The notes beneath the pieces are model-generated. The model was given only the letters and a program-made list of their open reading frames with translations. It did not search any database and was not told the origin of the DNA. A DNA stretch of 64,000 nucleotides from Thunnus maccoyii (lineage: Eukaryota > Chordata > Actinopteri > Scombriformes > Scombridae). Shown one piece after another: positions 1 to 12,448 of this stretch (position 1 is the first letter of the stretch; each line of letters begins with the position of its first letter). A program made the position numbers and the translations under genes. The stretch spans positions 11,021,155-11,085,154 of the forward strand of contig NC_056544.1 of assembly GCF_910596095.1 (NCBI RefSeq). Reading direction: 5' to 3'.

Positions 1-1108
1 GTGGAAAGTTTCTCTGTGCTCATTTACAATCTGTTTAAGGGGTGGGGCTATGAGCATGATTTGACAGCACAACTAGTTTGGAGCCAGTTGTGGCCCAATA
101 TTCAAATTACACACAAGTGTGATGTGTGTGTGTGTGTTTGGAAAAACTATATCAGGCACACATTTTTGATCCAAGCAGAGTATTTCTGTATATCTTAAAA
201 CATGTCTAGAGGGGAACTTTAAGTAAAAGTACATAAGTATTAGCAGCAAAATGTACTTGAAGTGTTGCAGTGAAAGTAGTGATTTGGTTCCTCTGACTGA
301 TATATTATTATATACGACATCATTAGATTATTAATACTAAAGCATCAGTGTTGAATGTTGTACTGAATTATTTTCCACCACTGTCTATAGAGAAATTCAA
401 AACAAGAAACAAGCTATTCTAGAGTGAACTCCGTTTTGTATTCCTTTCCTTTTGAGTATTTTGACATCAAGCCTTTTAAGTAAACAATTTTCTCCAGACA
501 GTCCTGAATGTCTTGTGTAGACACTGGCCATGAGCAATATTGGTCTAAATCAATATCCATCTGACCTTCAATAATATTGACAGTCAAAGTGTAATATTCT
601 AAATATAAAAAACACCATCATCCAGCCTTCCATTAGTGTCTGCATTTGGTGGCTCTGTTCAGGCTGGAAGTGCTTTTTCTAAAATCTTTAGCTCTGATTA
701 TCCCTTAGAGGACTAAAAATAATTATTACTTACAGTGGAGTAATCCCCTTTGCTCCATGATTCATCTTGAGACCAAGCTCTTTGTCTCAACCTATTATTT
801 AGATTCTTGTTTAGTGCAAATAAAAGACTGTGGGATCCAAAGAGGCAGTTTCTACTGTTGTTGTGAAGTCAAAGAATCCAGGTGATCATCTGGAATCGCT
901 CCAGATCACTGACTGCAGCATCCTAAAAATTAAACTACCATTTATAAAAAAGAAGATGAAGTAAGGTGATAAAGCTCCCAAGGTGGTCACCCGTTAAAAC
1001 TGAATGATTGTTGAATGTTGAATTGACCTGTTGAATTGAACATTGAATGAGTACAGAAAGTCCAAAGTGAGATGGGTTTGAATATTCCTTCTGTAAGAAG
1101 TTAATATA
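1..1108. other. Non-genic DNA, no feature recognised
   Basis: AT-rich sequence with scattered stops in all frames. I see no exon with splice borders and no RNA gene. A short TG run lies near 124-139. It is probably intergenic, or an intron of a gene outside the window. Confidence 0.5.
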
Positions 1109-1110
1109 TG

Positions 1111-1147
<37 letters not shown>

Positions 1148-1195
1148 TGTATGTATGTATGTATGTATGTGTGTGTGTGTGTATATGTATATATG

Positions 1196-1228
<33 letters not shown>

Positions 1229-1230
1229 GT

Positions 1231-1300
<70 letters not shown>

Positions 1301-1313
1301 GTATATGTATATA
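1109..1313. repeat. Compound microsatellite (ATGT)n-(TG)n-(TA)n
   Basis: About 200 bp of uninterrupted simple repeat: tetranucleotide ATGT units, then TG, TA, TG and TA blocks. All reading frames across it are open only because of the repeat and should not be read as proteins. Confidence 0.95.
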
Positions 1314-1611
1314 GGGGTGAGTTAAAAGCAGAAAACATTTTTCAAGCATCTGTGGCGCCACAGATCTTGTTCTGATAGTAAGTGGTCTTAGCCATTTTTA
1401 AATCGGAGGAGAATGATGCTAGGAGACACTGATAGTCATTGAGGTCAGTGGACTCTCTGGATTTACGCTATTTTCTCTCTGCCGCTCTGAGCCCCACCCT
1501 TTGCTCTCTGATGACTTCAGTGAGCCATGGACTGGGGGGAGGGTTCTGGATGTGAGAGGGCAGAGATTGTTAAGAAAGGAGGCTGGTGAGGAAAGAGTGT
1601 GTCTGTAGCCT

Positions 1612-1612
1612 C

Positions 1613-1643
<31 letters not shown>

Positions 1644-1650
1644 TATATAT
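1612..1650. repeat. (AT)n-(AC)n microsatellite
   Basis: A short dinucleotide tract of AT units, then AC units, then AT units. Confidence 0.9.
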
Positions 1651-2346
1651 GGTATGAAAAAGTTAAATCAACCAAATAATGTATTGAGTATGTGTGGTCC
1701 AAGATAATGTTGGAAAAGCAGCTCCCTCATACAGAAGCCACAGGCCCTGAGGGCCCATCACACATGCATACATCTTTGAGTTATGAATGAGTTATAAATC
1801 AGGGTCACTCATGTTAAATAAACAGAGGCATATAGAGGACCAAGGATGCAATGCAATGGACTATACAATATGTATAGGAAAGTAACAGGAATCACTAATG
1901 AATTTACAGTGCTGCTAGGCAGTTTGTAAAAGCATGATATTTGCTGTCTACTCTCATCTATCTGCCACAAACAGGAAAAAAAGATCTCTGTCAACAAGCA
2001 CATGGATAACTGTTCTGGTTTTCCACATATTCTTTGGGATGAAAATAAAAATACCCAGTTGTTTCTTTTATTTCTCCCTTATTTTCTTTCATTATTGACC
2101 TTTACTCATACTCCGTGTCTTGTCTCTGTGTCAGACCAAGTTACTCTTCCATCACTACCATTATTTTAAAGGGAAATGCTATTAATGACTGCACATGAAA
2201 TACCAGCCCATATTCCTGTGCACACATGTGCAGTCAAGCTCATGTATGTAGAGTCAGAGCCTGGAGTCAAATTCAGTTGTCTGTACCTGTTTAAATCAGT
2301 CCTCATTACCAGCTGTCACTCTCACTGTAAAATGAAGAGCAGCATG

Positions 2347-2373
2347 AACATGACGGTTCCACACCGTCATGTT
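2347..2373. repeat. Small hairpin (11-bp perfect stem)
   Basis: AACATGACGGT and its exact reverse complement flank a 5-base loop. The stem continues outward as CATG/CATG after a 2-base bulge. Function unknown; such stems also occur by chance in several kb of DNA. Confidence 0.5.
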
Positions 2374-5291
2374 CCCATGAATGTGAATAGACACTCTGTT
2401 TATCAAGCTTCTAAGAACAGAGGTAGTGATATTTATAGGTAAATAACCTTTACTTGTCAAACCTGCTTTGTGAAGATGCTTAATAAACATGTACCTTGTA
2501 TGTAGTTTGGCTTTTATCCTATCATGTGGCTGCTCACAGCAGATTGTTGTATGGCATCAAATCCATAGTACTGTCCTCCACACCTGCTCAGGTTACTCTG
2601 ATAATTCACTTTTCCTGTCACATCTTGGGTCTTATTAATGCATTGACATTCACAAGGCCTCGTCATATCCTACATAAGCAGTTGTTGGGCTTAGAGCCAA
2701 GGCTTTGAGGGGAGGGGGGGGGTTGTGGTCTTCTGTTTTTGCCCTGCAAAGAGTGTGGCAGAGTAGCATACCGATCTATTAATATTAAATCAAGCAGGAA
2801 ATACAATCTGCTCACCCACTGCTCTCCATCTGGAGTCAGGAGATTAGCAGGAGCCAGGACAATAAAATACATACGCAAGCAAACCATGAGATGTGTACAT
2901 GTACATACATGCACAAGTCTATCGAAGTGTCCAAGGATCACAGGCTGGCGTGAGACTCCTGGTGAGTTGCCAGCACTTTATGGCCTTTGTCACACAGATA
3001 ATTCATTTACATCACTTACAAGAGGCAATGATCAATCGCCAGAGAAAACAATGCAAGGAGCTGACATGTTCTTTCCTCTAACCATTCCTTGGAAGCACAC
3101 AATTATTCATCTGCCTGTAAGGAGCCATGTTCCTGAAGAGGAAAGCACAGTTTGTTTTCTAGCAATGCATCTGCTACAAGATAACAACACATCCAAATTA
3201 ATTTGATCCTTCAGGGCTTGAAATGTGACTCAGTCATTGTACAATTGTGGTTTTCCTTATTCTTCTCCGTCACACGCCATTGCCCTAATTGGTTTAAAGC
3301 TGGCAAGGGCATAAATGACAGACCAGTGTAGCTTTCAGTGACAGGTTTCTCATGGTAACAGAAATATTCTTCCTTCACTCAGTGTAGACTTTCAAATCGG
3401 TGCCACTAGCAGCAATACCATTAGGTCCATCACTGGAATTAACACTCCCACTCCAGGAGCTTAAAGGTACAACAGATCAGTGGGAGATGGAAACAGTGAA
3501 ATAATGTCTAGGAAAATTTAATGCCTTCCACATGCTTGTATTAATTGCAGCTTTATATGAATCCAGTTACCACTAAAGTAGTTTGAAGGGTTATTCAGCT
3601 ATTTCTATTCTTCAGACTTTGAATACTGTATAGTTTACACGTGAATTATGATACTGGAAGATAACAGCTGTGCAAAAGCTCAACCTTGGGAAAGAAGCTC
3701 GCCAGAGATAGATAAAATCAGTGTACTAATATACACGAAGACTGAATAATAAATCCCTCTTTACAGGCCCATAATCTTGATTCTTTTCTTTCACCTCTCT
3801 TTCAAGCTACTGTACATCATCTGCAATCAATTCTAATAAGACATACCATTAAAAAGTGTATTTTAAACCCTAGTATATAAAAAAATAACACCTATAATTT
3901 AGCAAACACTGAACAGAATAACAAGATCTTTGAACAGACTTTTTCATGTTTGATCATTTCATGTCTCTGAGTGAAAATCCTACATGAATAGAGCCAAACT
4001 TTACTGTGGTGTAATAAATAATTGATTGTTGTATCATCTGAATCATAGATGAACTATCTGCTCAGTGGTGTGGCTTTTGCTCTAGCCGCTAGAGCAGACA
4101 GATAAAATGGGAGAGTGGTATCAATCTTCTCATCTAACTCTCAGCAAGAAAATTAATACGTATTATGTATTGTCCTTTAATGATAATGCAATAGTTATAT
4201 TTAGTATTGAGCTGTAATCAATCAAATTCTCTACATTGTCAGTTAGCTGTAGTTAACAACAACATATAATTTCCATTAAGAATCATTTGCTTGCTCGAAC
4301 TCCTGCAAATAGATGTGTATGTGCAGATATAGTTTATGGTTATGAACAAACTCTGAAATTAAAACCTCAAAAATATTTGCTTATTTGCAAACTCTAAAAC
4401 ACAGCATTACTCAATGTGACGTAGGGTATACACATGGCTTCCTTATGGAGCGTACAGCTCACAGAGTCACTCTCTACCTTCGTAGAGAACAGACAGCTTA
4501 TTTTAAGCCCCACTAGGCCAAGGTCATGGATTCATCCTTGGCCCACAAATAATTCCTGTTTTTGTTTCAAGGCTCTATCTATGATGGTGAAGATACTGTA
4601 TCTTAAGAGACAGATTATATTGAAAAAACATTCCCATGCAAACACATAAACATTACTGTACATCACCACGCTGAAAATAATTTTGAGGTTGATATATTGT
4701 ACATCATTTGAGGTTTTAGAAATTTGTCATACACGTAATTTTGATCTTATCTGACAATACAAAAAGCTATCGACATATTAGCAGCATAACAGGGCCTCTG
4801 CAGTGAGGAAGTGACTTCAGGGTATTTCCTTTTACAAAAATAGACTCGAAAGGTTTTACTGTCACATGACAACACTGAAGTCAGTGAAATTTTTATATAA
4901 TAAGATATTTACAATTATTTAAGAAAGGAGAGACAAACGTGTGTGTTTTTGGTGGGGGGGGATTATGTGTGTAGGAGAGGACGAGAGAGAGAGAGCGAGT
5001 GTGTGATGTATGTTCACAAAGTTAAAAACAGTCTTAAGGCAACTTTAAAGTTAGTGATTTGTTTTCAAATTTGTTTGTTAAAGTTGTAAAATTATATCGC
5101 TATGGTTTATGACAAACATTACCTTCTCAGCTGCGGCTGCTAGTTCTCAGTCTGGGATGAAACAGACAGAAAGTACCTGCTGAATGACTGAATAAATGAT
5201 CACACAGTCACATAGAGCGGTATTTCCAAAAGAGAGAGGCAACGCCAATGACACAATTTGATGTGGTCACTGTCCTTTCAGCACCGTCTGC

Positions 5292-5419
5292 AAACATTGG
5301 TTAACCAGTAACAGAGAATATTTGAATAACAGAAAAATGGGTGCCATAGATAATTCTCATTAAACACAACCAGCACAGTATACTTGTGCTGTCTGAAAAC
5401 ATTGGTTAACCAGTAACAG
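5292..5419 (+). repeat. Spaced direct repeat, 23-bp identical core
   Basis: An identical 23-bp core beginning AAACATTGGTTAACC occurs at 5292-5314 and 5397-5419. About ten bases to the left of each copy are also similar (GCACCGTCTG and GTGCTGTCTG). This looks like a local duplication with an unrelated spacer. Confidence 0.8.
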
Positions 5420-7075
5420 GAGGGATGGGGAGATCTGTGTTTTCTGTTATGCGTTAAAAGTATAGCAACTATTCTGACATATCCCAACAACTTTTATCCA
5501 ATAGTATTTCATAACACATCTGGATTGAATGTTGACCTTTGTACTAGAGGTCAGCCAGCATACTGCAGGCTTGTTTAAATCTGCTTATGTTGTGAAAGAT
5601 ATTTTGTGGGATTTGGATCACTTGCAATTCCTGGCATATTTGTCGAAATATCATGATTCAGTGGTATTAGAGATTTTGCATATTATTGTCTAATTTTTGG
5701 AAATTATATACACATAAAAATATAGCTACAAGACATGAGCTCCATGTACTGTGTCACTTCTGTTCTTGTATCCTTTACTTATTTGATCCAAAGCATCTTT
5801 TTTGAATTTGCGGTATAGATATATTGATATATTTCCGGTATTTACATACAGTATTTTGCATTCAGCATACTGAACTTTTGATGTACACGTGTTTATATAC
5901 ACGTGAAAAATGTGTTCTACTTGCTTTCTACTTATTTGTTTTGCATCTATGCAAACAACACAACCAAACAGACCTGTAATCTGAGCCATTAATTTGAAGA
6001 AATGTTCACAAAGCCTGTTTCAGAAATCAAATTCATCAATATGTGGATATGCAAACATTTTTACTATTTCATATTGTGTGGGGCCTGAGAGTAATATGTT
6101 CACTTCTGCAAAAATAGCACATGTTGATATCATGACCTTTGCGAAATGGTAAATGTTTACCTTCCAGCTAATCCCCACAACCCACCAAGCACAGCAGCAG
6201 GAATAAGGTCAAAGAGCATGCAGACCACATTGAAACACAGAAGGTTTTCTACACCAATTTAGAAAAACTGAATGACATCTTCTCAACCACCACGATCTTG
6301 AAAATTTGGCTATTTTGGCATTTCATTTGTGGGAGGAACAGCCTCACACAACATATTTCCAATCCATGCAAAATGAGAAGTGGTTGTACTGGAACTGGGA
6401 AAGATTGTGTGCTTGCAGACACAAGATTGCTCAGATGATTATGGGCTCGATCCATCATGTGATAAAGTAGGGCCAAAGTAGAGCCTTAGGGAAACCTATA
6501 GGCTTAGATTGCTGCAGTCTGCTGCTTAATGAGGTGGCAACAAGAGGAAGTCCCATTAGAATGAAGCAGACAAAATGCACATGATCTCAATAGCAGCACA
6601 GTACATATAGTATGTATAGAAAATGGGAAGTAAGGACATAGTTTATATGAGCCTAGTATGACACAACAGAGTATTTTCCATCAGAAAGGATACATATGAT
6701 TAATTTCTTATTCCCTTTGATATCGGCATCATATGCAGTGAGCAAAGTAGGGCAAAGAAAAAATAAAGTGATGTAATAAAGCCAAAAGAATAAGATGAAT
6801 ACATAACACTGAAAAATAAACTTGAAATGTACAGTGCATCTTGAAATATGTACAGCCTTAAACTGCAAATGATACCATAAACAGCAAAGTCAAAGAAAGT
6901 AGCTTGTGAGACAGTGGAAGAAACACTGAGCGTCAACTTTCACATATCTCGCCGCCGTTTTGTCTACCCAGGGACATGTTAATCTATTTATCAATTCACA
7001 ACTTAATGCATCTAGACTTTCTGTCTCTGTCGCTCATGCGAATACACGCGTACGCTCTTTCCTTTACATCCTCAT

Positions 7076-7102
7076 CGTGTGTGTGTGTGTGTGTGTGTGT
7101 GT
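7076..7102. repeat. (GT)n microsatellite
   Basis: About thirteen GT units in an otherwise non-repetitive stretch. Confidence 0.9.
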
Positions 7103-9060
7103 GCACATGCACGTACATGCTCGACATTTCCATCCAGGGCTGCTCAGCAGGATTGCAGGGTGTCAGCAAAACAGCTGCAGAAATGTTGCAAAGCCTTTCA
7201 TGTGTTTGAGGGGACTTGCAAGTAGGAAGTGGAACTTTAACAGCAAGCATGTTGTGACAAGTACAGTGGTTATACTGAGGTTACAATACAAGTGATTAGC
7301 CTACTGTCAGGTTTCGTCTCAGCAGCCAGCCATTGGGCATCATACAGGAACTGATTTCATACATTCTACCAGATTTCTCATTTCAGTAAGTGTAATATCA
7401 CATATGTCATCTTGGTACTTTCATTATAAAATCTGTGTGCGGTGTTTGGCTCACTTAAAGCTGCATAGAAGCTTTATTGTTGTGTGTTACTGTGACTTTT
7501 AAGACTGATAAGTGAGGCAGCAAGAGGTCAACTTTTCTGAAACTCTAATTATGTAAGACTGCAAAAAGTTAGGAGTTAAATTAGGCTTTCCAGCTCGGTT
7601 CACTGCCTTTATAATGTCATCTGCTTCCTTGATTTTTGATTAGAATCACCCGTTAATGCAGGGTTGATATAATTTCAGCTAGACAAAAAGCAACCACTAT
7701 CAGTCCAGAAAGGTAGAAGGAAATTGAGTCATACATTTGCTCACTGGGGTTGACGTAATTCCTGCTTGCACTGATTCGTAGCTCACCTGTGTGTAGACTG
7801 TGGGAGCGTGTAACCATAACGGTTGTCTCTCAGCCCTGACTTAAGCTCAACTGTCACAGCAACAGCCCTACATTTTGAGGTGTTAAACACTGTTCCTGTT
7901 TCTGTTTCTGTTAATGGACAAGTGACTTAAGTCTGACTTTCACCACATGAGGGGCTTTGGTTAGAAAACTCCACTGTATTTGACATTATGCCATGGTAAT
8001 GATTAATGTGAGTGCAATTAACTTTTACAAGCATAGAGGACAAACCAACAGCCTTAAAGCTAAAGTAACAGCTACTGACTATGTGGATAGAAATGAGAAT
8101 CACTCACCAAGGAAAACAGGAAGAGAACATGAATAAATAATACTGGGATCTACTAAACATCATAGAGTAAGGTGTCAGTTTACAGCTAACAGTCAGCAGG
8201 CTGTTCTACACTGTTGTTGTTTTTTAATCACTCCTCTAAACCAGTTTCATTGAGGAAGGATAATGTTTCCTCGCAAGCCACACACCCAATGACAATGCGG
8301 AAGTTTCAGCACAAAAACTCTCTGCTTCCCTCAACATCTACAGCACTAGCGAGTAAGGTGGCATCCCAGCTATTTAAAATTATTTATTTTGTCAAATGTG
8401 ATATCTCAGACACCAGCGGTAGGACTTAAATAAAACCTGAATTTATCAAGTACCTTTGTGTTGTCAAGTGCCTGTGATGTCACAAACATGGCTTGACATT
8501 TGTAAGTTCATTACAGGAAACCAATACCAACAACGCTCCTCACAACACATGTGACAACATCTGTCTACACACATCTCACATATGTTAAATACATATTGTA
8601 CGCACAGACAAATATATATATGTATAAAACCATTGCCCACAGTACTCCAGAAACATCGGGAAAAATCACCATCATACTAACCACTGAGTTATGGAGCCCC
8701 CAAACTGACAAAAGGCAGTAAAAGTTGAAAGTCAGCATACATCAATAAATAATACAATAAATGTAATAATAAAGTGTAAAAAGAAATCTAAAACTTTACA
8801 CTTTTCCTTTAAACTCCAGTCACTTGGTAAAAATAGAACCTTAATATTTCTTCCTTTTTTTCAATTAGTTGATAAAATAAATCTAAACTTTTTTTTTTTA
8901 TTCCTCTGTTTGTCTTTCCCTAATGTGTCTTTCACTTCATCAGCTCCCATTTTCCCTTTTTTTCATGCTTATATAAAAATTGACAAATGTGTCCAAGTGT
9001 GGTGATGTTAAACACATCAGTGTTCTCAGTTAACTGCTGTATCTACAGCAGCTGCAGCTT

Positions 9061-9510
9061 ACTACAGTGTATAAACCATAGATATATACACATAGATGCC
9101 TCATTGGACCGGGGTTTGGGCTGCTCTCTATCAGACTTGTGTGCTGCATTTCGATGTTCCAGGGAAAAAAAAGCCAGAACAAAGGTACAAAAGAAGAGTG
9201 TGCATGTGGTGGAAAATAATTAATTGTCATAAGGAATTGTAAAAACCTCTCTTTGTCAAGCATGGATTTGGCCTTTTTTTTTTTTGGTTAATACTTGTGC
9301 AGACATCCCTAAATAATATAATTTAATGTGCATGAAATGTGCAGAAAGTTTCTTACATTGTGGAAATGGAAGTAAACCCAGAAGCTAGAAACTTTTTTGG
9401 CGTATGAGCCAGGTAGGCAATTCTTATTGGACTGAATAGGCACCATTTTCGATCCGGTATCCAGCTCTTATAATACATCCATGGTATATATCTATGGTAT
9501 AAACTACAAC
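9061..9510. mobile_element. Non-autonomous inverted-repeat transposon (MITE-like), ~450 bp
   Basis: The left end (TATAAACCATAGATATATAC) reappears inverted at the right end (TATATATCTATGGTATAAAC), giving imperfect terminal inverted repeats around 9065-9088 and 9481-9505. The middle (about 9370-9470, including GGACTGAATAGGCACCATTTT-like sequence) resembles a repeat I know from many fish genomes; that recognition is from memory. No transposase frame is present. Exact ends and target duplication are not resolved. Confidence 0.55.
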
Positions 9511-12298
9511 AGTAGCTAAAGAATTTTTAACAGCATGCTAACAATTCACTTGTAAGTTGAAGCTAGGCAGTTATCTGAATTGACTAGCACTCAGTATGTT
9601 TATATACCAGTGTTTAATTAAAAGTATGAAGCTTTATATTTGTTTTTTCCTTCATGTTAATTTTTTGGTTAAAATCTTATTTATTGATGTATTCAGATAT
9701 TTTTTCACTTGTCTGATAACCTTTTACTACCTTTTGCCAGTTTCATGTTTCCATAAAGTACATATATTGGTGAGGTAGATAAATAAAAATTTATCTAAAA
9801 ATAATTAAAAAAAAAAATCTAAAATACTGAAATCAAATATAGATTTAAACTGATTAAACACCACTATATTAGTGAGCTAGAAGTTATACAGTGTGCACAG
9901 AAAAACAGACAATAGACCAAAAGACTGTGGATGTTAACACATCGCCCCTATGTATTAACACTGGTTATCTGTTATCACCCTTACTGTGCAGTGCGGTGTA
10001 GTATAGTATAGTTTTACTTTTCATTGTGAGGATGACTAAGAGTTTTGACTTCAGGGAGTTACAGTATAAACTCATCAATGACGAAATATGAAACAATGAG
10101 GTGGAGGTTGGTCTGCTCTAACAAACACTTCATGCAGGCTGCTGAGTCTTTCATCAATAACATGCAACAATTCTGTACAGAGAGGCTGCCGTCAATAACA
10201 AGCCAAGCCATTCGACTAACGGATGCAAAGCCTCAGCGTGTCACTGTGGATTGACTGTCATTATTTCTTTGATCTTGCAAGAGTTCCCAGTGTTATGATG
10301 GTTTTTAACCTTACAGGGACAGTTTGTACAATGACAATGACCAAAATTTACACTCCATCAGCCCAAACCTGCCTTCCAATAGTTAATACAATAAATGAAA
10401 GAGTGCCACTGTGCCACTGTGTTCTTATGATGATGCAAACTCTCTGGCAAGAGTATAGACAAAAGCAATGAACCCTTTTCTTGAGATACTGAGATCATCT
10501 GTTTCTACCTGAATGGTGAGGTAATATTTTACAGCAGTATGATGATTTATTCAGCTGATGTTATAGTCATAATGTCAGCTGTTGAATATATCTGTAGCTA
10601 TGTGAGCTATGGAAAGTCAAGAGGATGTGGTCTTGGGTAACGCAGGGGTTGGTTTGCTACTTCCAATTTGATGTGGGTTGAGATGCCATGCCGTGTTGGT
10701 GAGGTTAAATTCATTAACAGTACAAAAGCACAGTATTTCTCGGCGTCTTTGCACCGTTCTAGCTTCTATAGAAAATAGACTGCAGAATTACCATAAACAA
10801 TATAAATACAGTTAGCTCTTTAAAACTAGATCTTGCACATCACAGAGATGACAGGTGCTGGTTACACCACAAGCTGCTACTACTGTGTGAACAGACCAGA
10901 GTTATTGTCTGTTTGCAAAGACAGTCAAACAGTTGCATGCTGCGTTTGAGAAACAAGCTCAGTAAAATACCAGTCAAACACCAAAGTCTTAAAATCAGAA
11001 ATCAAGCTCTGTCACTTGACTACCATGTGACTGGTCTGAGGCGGTTGCAGACAATAATACCCTACTAACAGAGGGACCTGAGGGAGCCACAGCTGCAGGA
11101 TCATAGAGAGGGGGTGGGAGATAGTGTGAGAGTTTAGATATGAAGGCATGCTGAGAAATAGAGCGCCGGTGTGAAAACAACAAGACAGCCATTGGCTTGC
11201 ATGCTCTTGCTGTTTCCTATTCTGCGTAAAGACAAAAAAAACTACTTTTGCACCAAAGTTTGTGATTGTCTGCGTGTTTAAAGAAGATAGAAAATGAAGG
11301 GCTTAGCAGAGCAAATGGCCTGCCACAGATGGTAAGGTATCAGAAAAGAAATGAGGAGCTAATATGGGAGGAGTATACAGGGAAGACAGCAAGTGTAAAA
11401 ATTAGAATGGAAGAAGCAAAGAAAAAAGGAGACTGTCATCATCAGCTGCATTTTAACTAAGCTCTGATATTTTTCTTCACATTGTCATATACATACATAT
11501 TTTTTCTGAATAATCACAGTTGCCTCCTACTTTCTCTAGCAATATGGTTTGTATTAGTACAATAAATGTACGAGCTGTTGTCTTAGCTGAGCCTCTGTAC
11601 AAGTCAAGTTGAACAGGTTATACCAAGGAAACTGGCACAACACAAATTCACATGACCCCGCTGTGTTCAGTCACAATAATCGCTTTTCTATTACCCCACA
11701 TAAAAATCACTTTGTTCTTTGTGATGATCCACTTCAGCGCATCAGATTCATTGAGTAGTACTTAACCACACAGTAGCTCTCTTCATTTTATTTCAGCTCC
11801 CACAGACTCGTTGAAAACAGCCGCTGGTGATAAATAATAATAGCAGAGCAGACCGAAGCGAAAGCAGCTAATTGTAGCACTCAGCATGCAGTCATGGATT
11901 TCTGTTTTGTATCTCAAATGAGAAATCCATTAAACTCTCTGTGAAACACTCAATAAAGTGAAAAAGATGCCTGTTAATTATCGAAAGCATGAAAACAGTA
12001 CGCTAGAACACTGAAACCTTCTGATGAAATTCGCTGCTGAATTGCATGTCAACTAGGAAATCATAAGATGAAAATAAAGAGATTCCTTACTAGAGAATGC
12101 ATGAAACAGAAACAGTTAAAAATGTTGTTTCCACTGTGTGAAGCCTTTCTATAACCTTCATAACCTACATATCATTACACATCCTCTCCAAAAAGATATG
12201 GTAACCTTGAAATGTTTGTTCTATATCTAAAGGTTTTTGCTTTAACTTTTATATTTATATTCTTTAAGTAACTTTTTACAGCATTCACATCTTTTTAC
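9511..12298. other. Intergenic DNA, nothing recognised
   Basis: AT-rich, no exon-like segment. Open frames at 10045-10254 and 11266-11460 show no known domain and lack supporting structure. Confidence 0.45.
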
Positions 12299-12448
12299 AT
12301 GGTGCCACTGACTTCCCCACACGTGGCGGAGGCTTTGGGGGCGAAGGCAAGCAAAGCTGCTCGAGCGGGCTCCATTCCCCATCTGTCAGCAGATGTTATG
12401 AGCCTGTGTAGACGTGGAGGATGCATGGGAAAGAGCACACAGCCCTAA
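12299..12448 (+). other. GC-rich pocket with a 49-codon open frame, unexplained
   Basis: Within AT-rich DNA, about 12300-12440 is clearly richer in GC and CpG. One plus-strand frame runs from ATG to TAA for 49 codons and is rich in Ala, Ser and Arg; I do not recognise the product. It could be a conserved non-coding element, an exon of an unseen transcript, or chance composition. A CDS call is not justified. Confidence 0.25.

Larger units (their letters stand above)
1651..9060. other. Intergenic DNA without recognisable genes
   Basis: About 7.4 kb of AT-rich DNA. The longest open frame (2739-3206, 155 codons) has no recognisable domain and no exon-like borders. Small items inside it are a GT microsatellite at 7076-7102, a near-perfect hairpin at 2347-2373, and a short spaced direct repeat at 5292-5419. 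Regulatory elements cannot be excluded by eye. Confidence 0.45.

Noticed and set aside
1101-1375. Several overlapping open frames of Tyr/Ile/Cys/Val or His/Thr repeats on both strands
   Set aside because: They are translations of a pure microsatellite.
2739-3206. 155-codon plus-strand open frame
   Set aside because: No recognisable domain, AT-rich context, and no splice or promoter support; such lengths arise by chance in a 64-kb window.
11266-11460. 64-codon Lys/Glu-rich frame
   Set aside because: Composition looks exon-like at first sight, but there are no credible borders or family resemblance.
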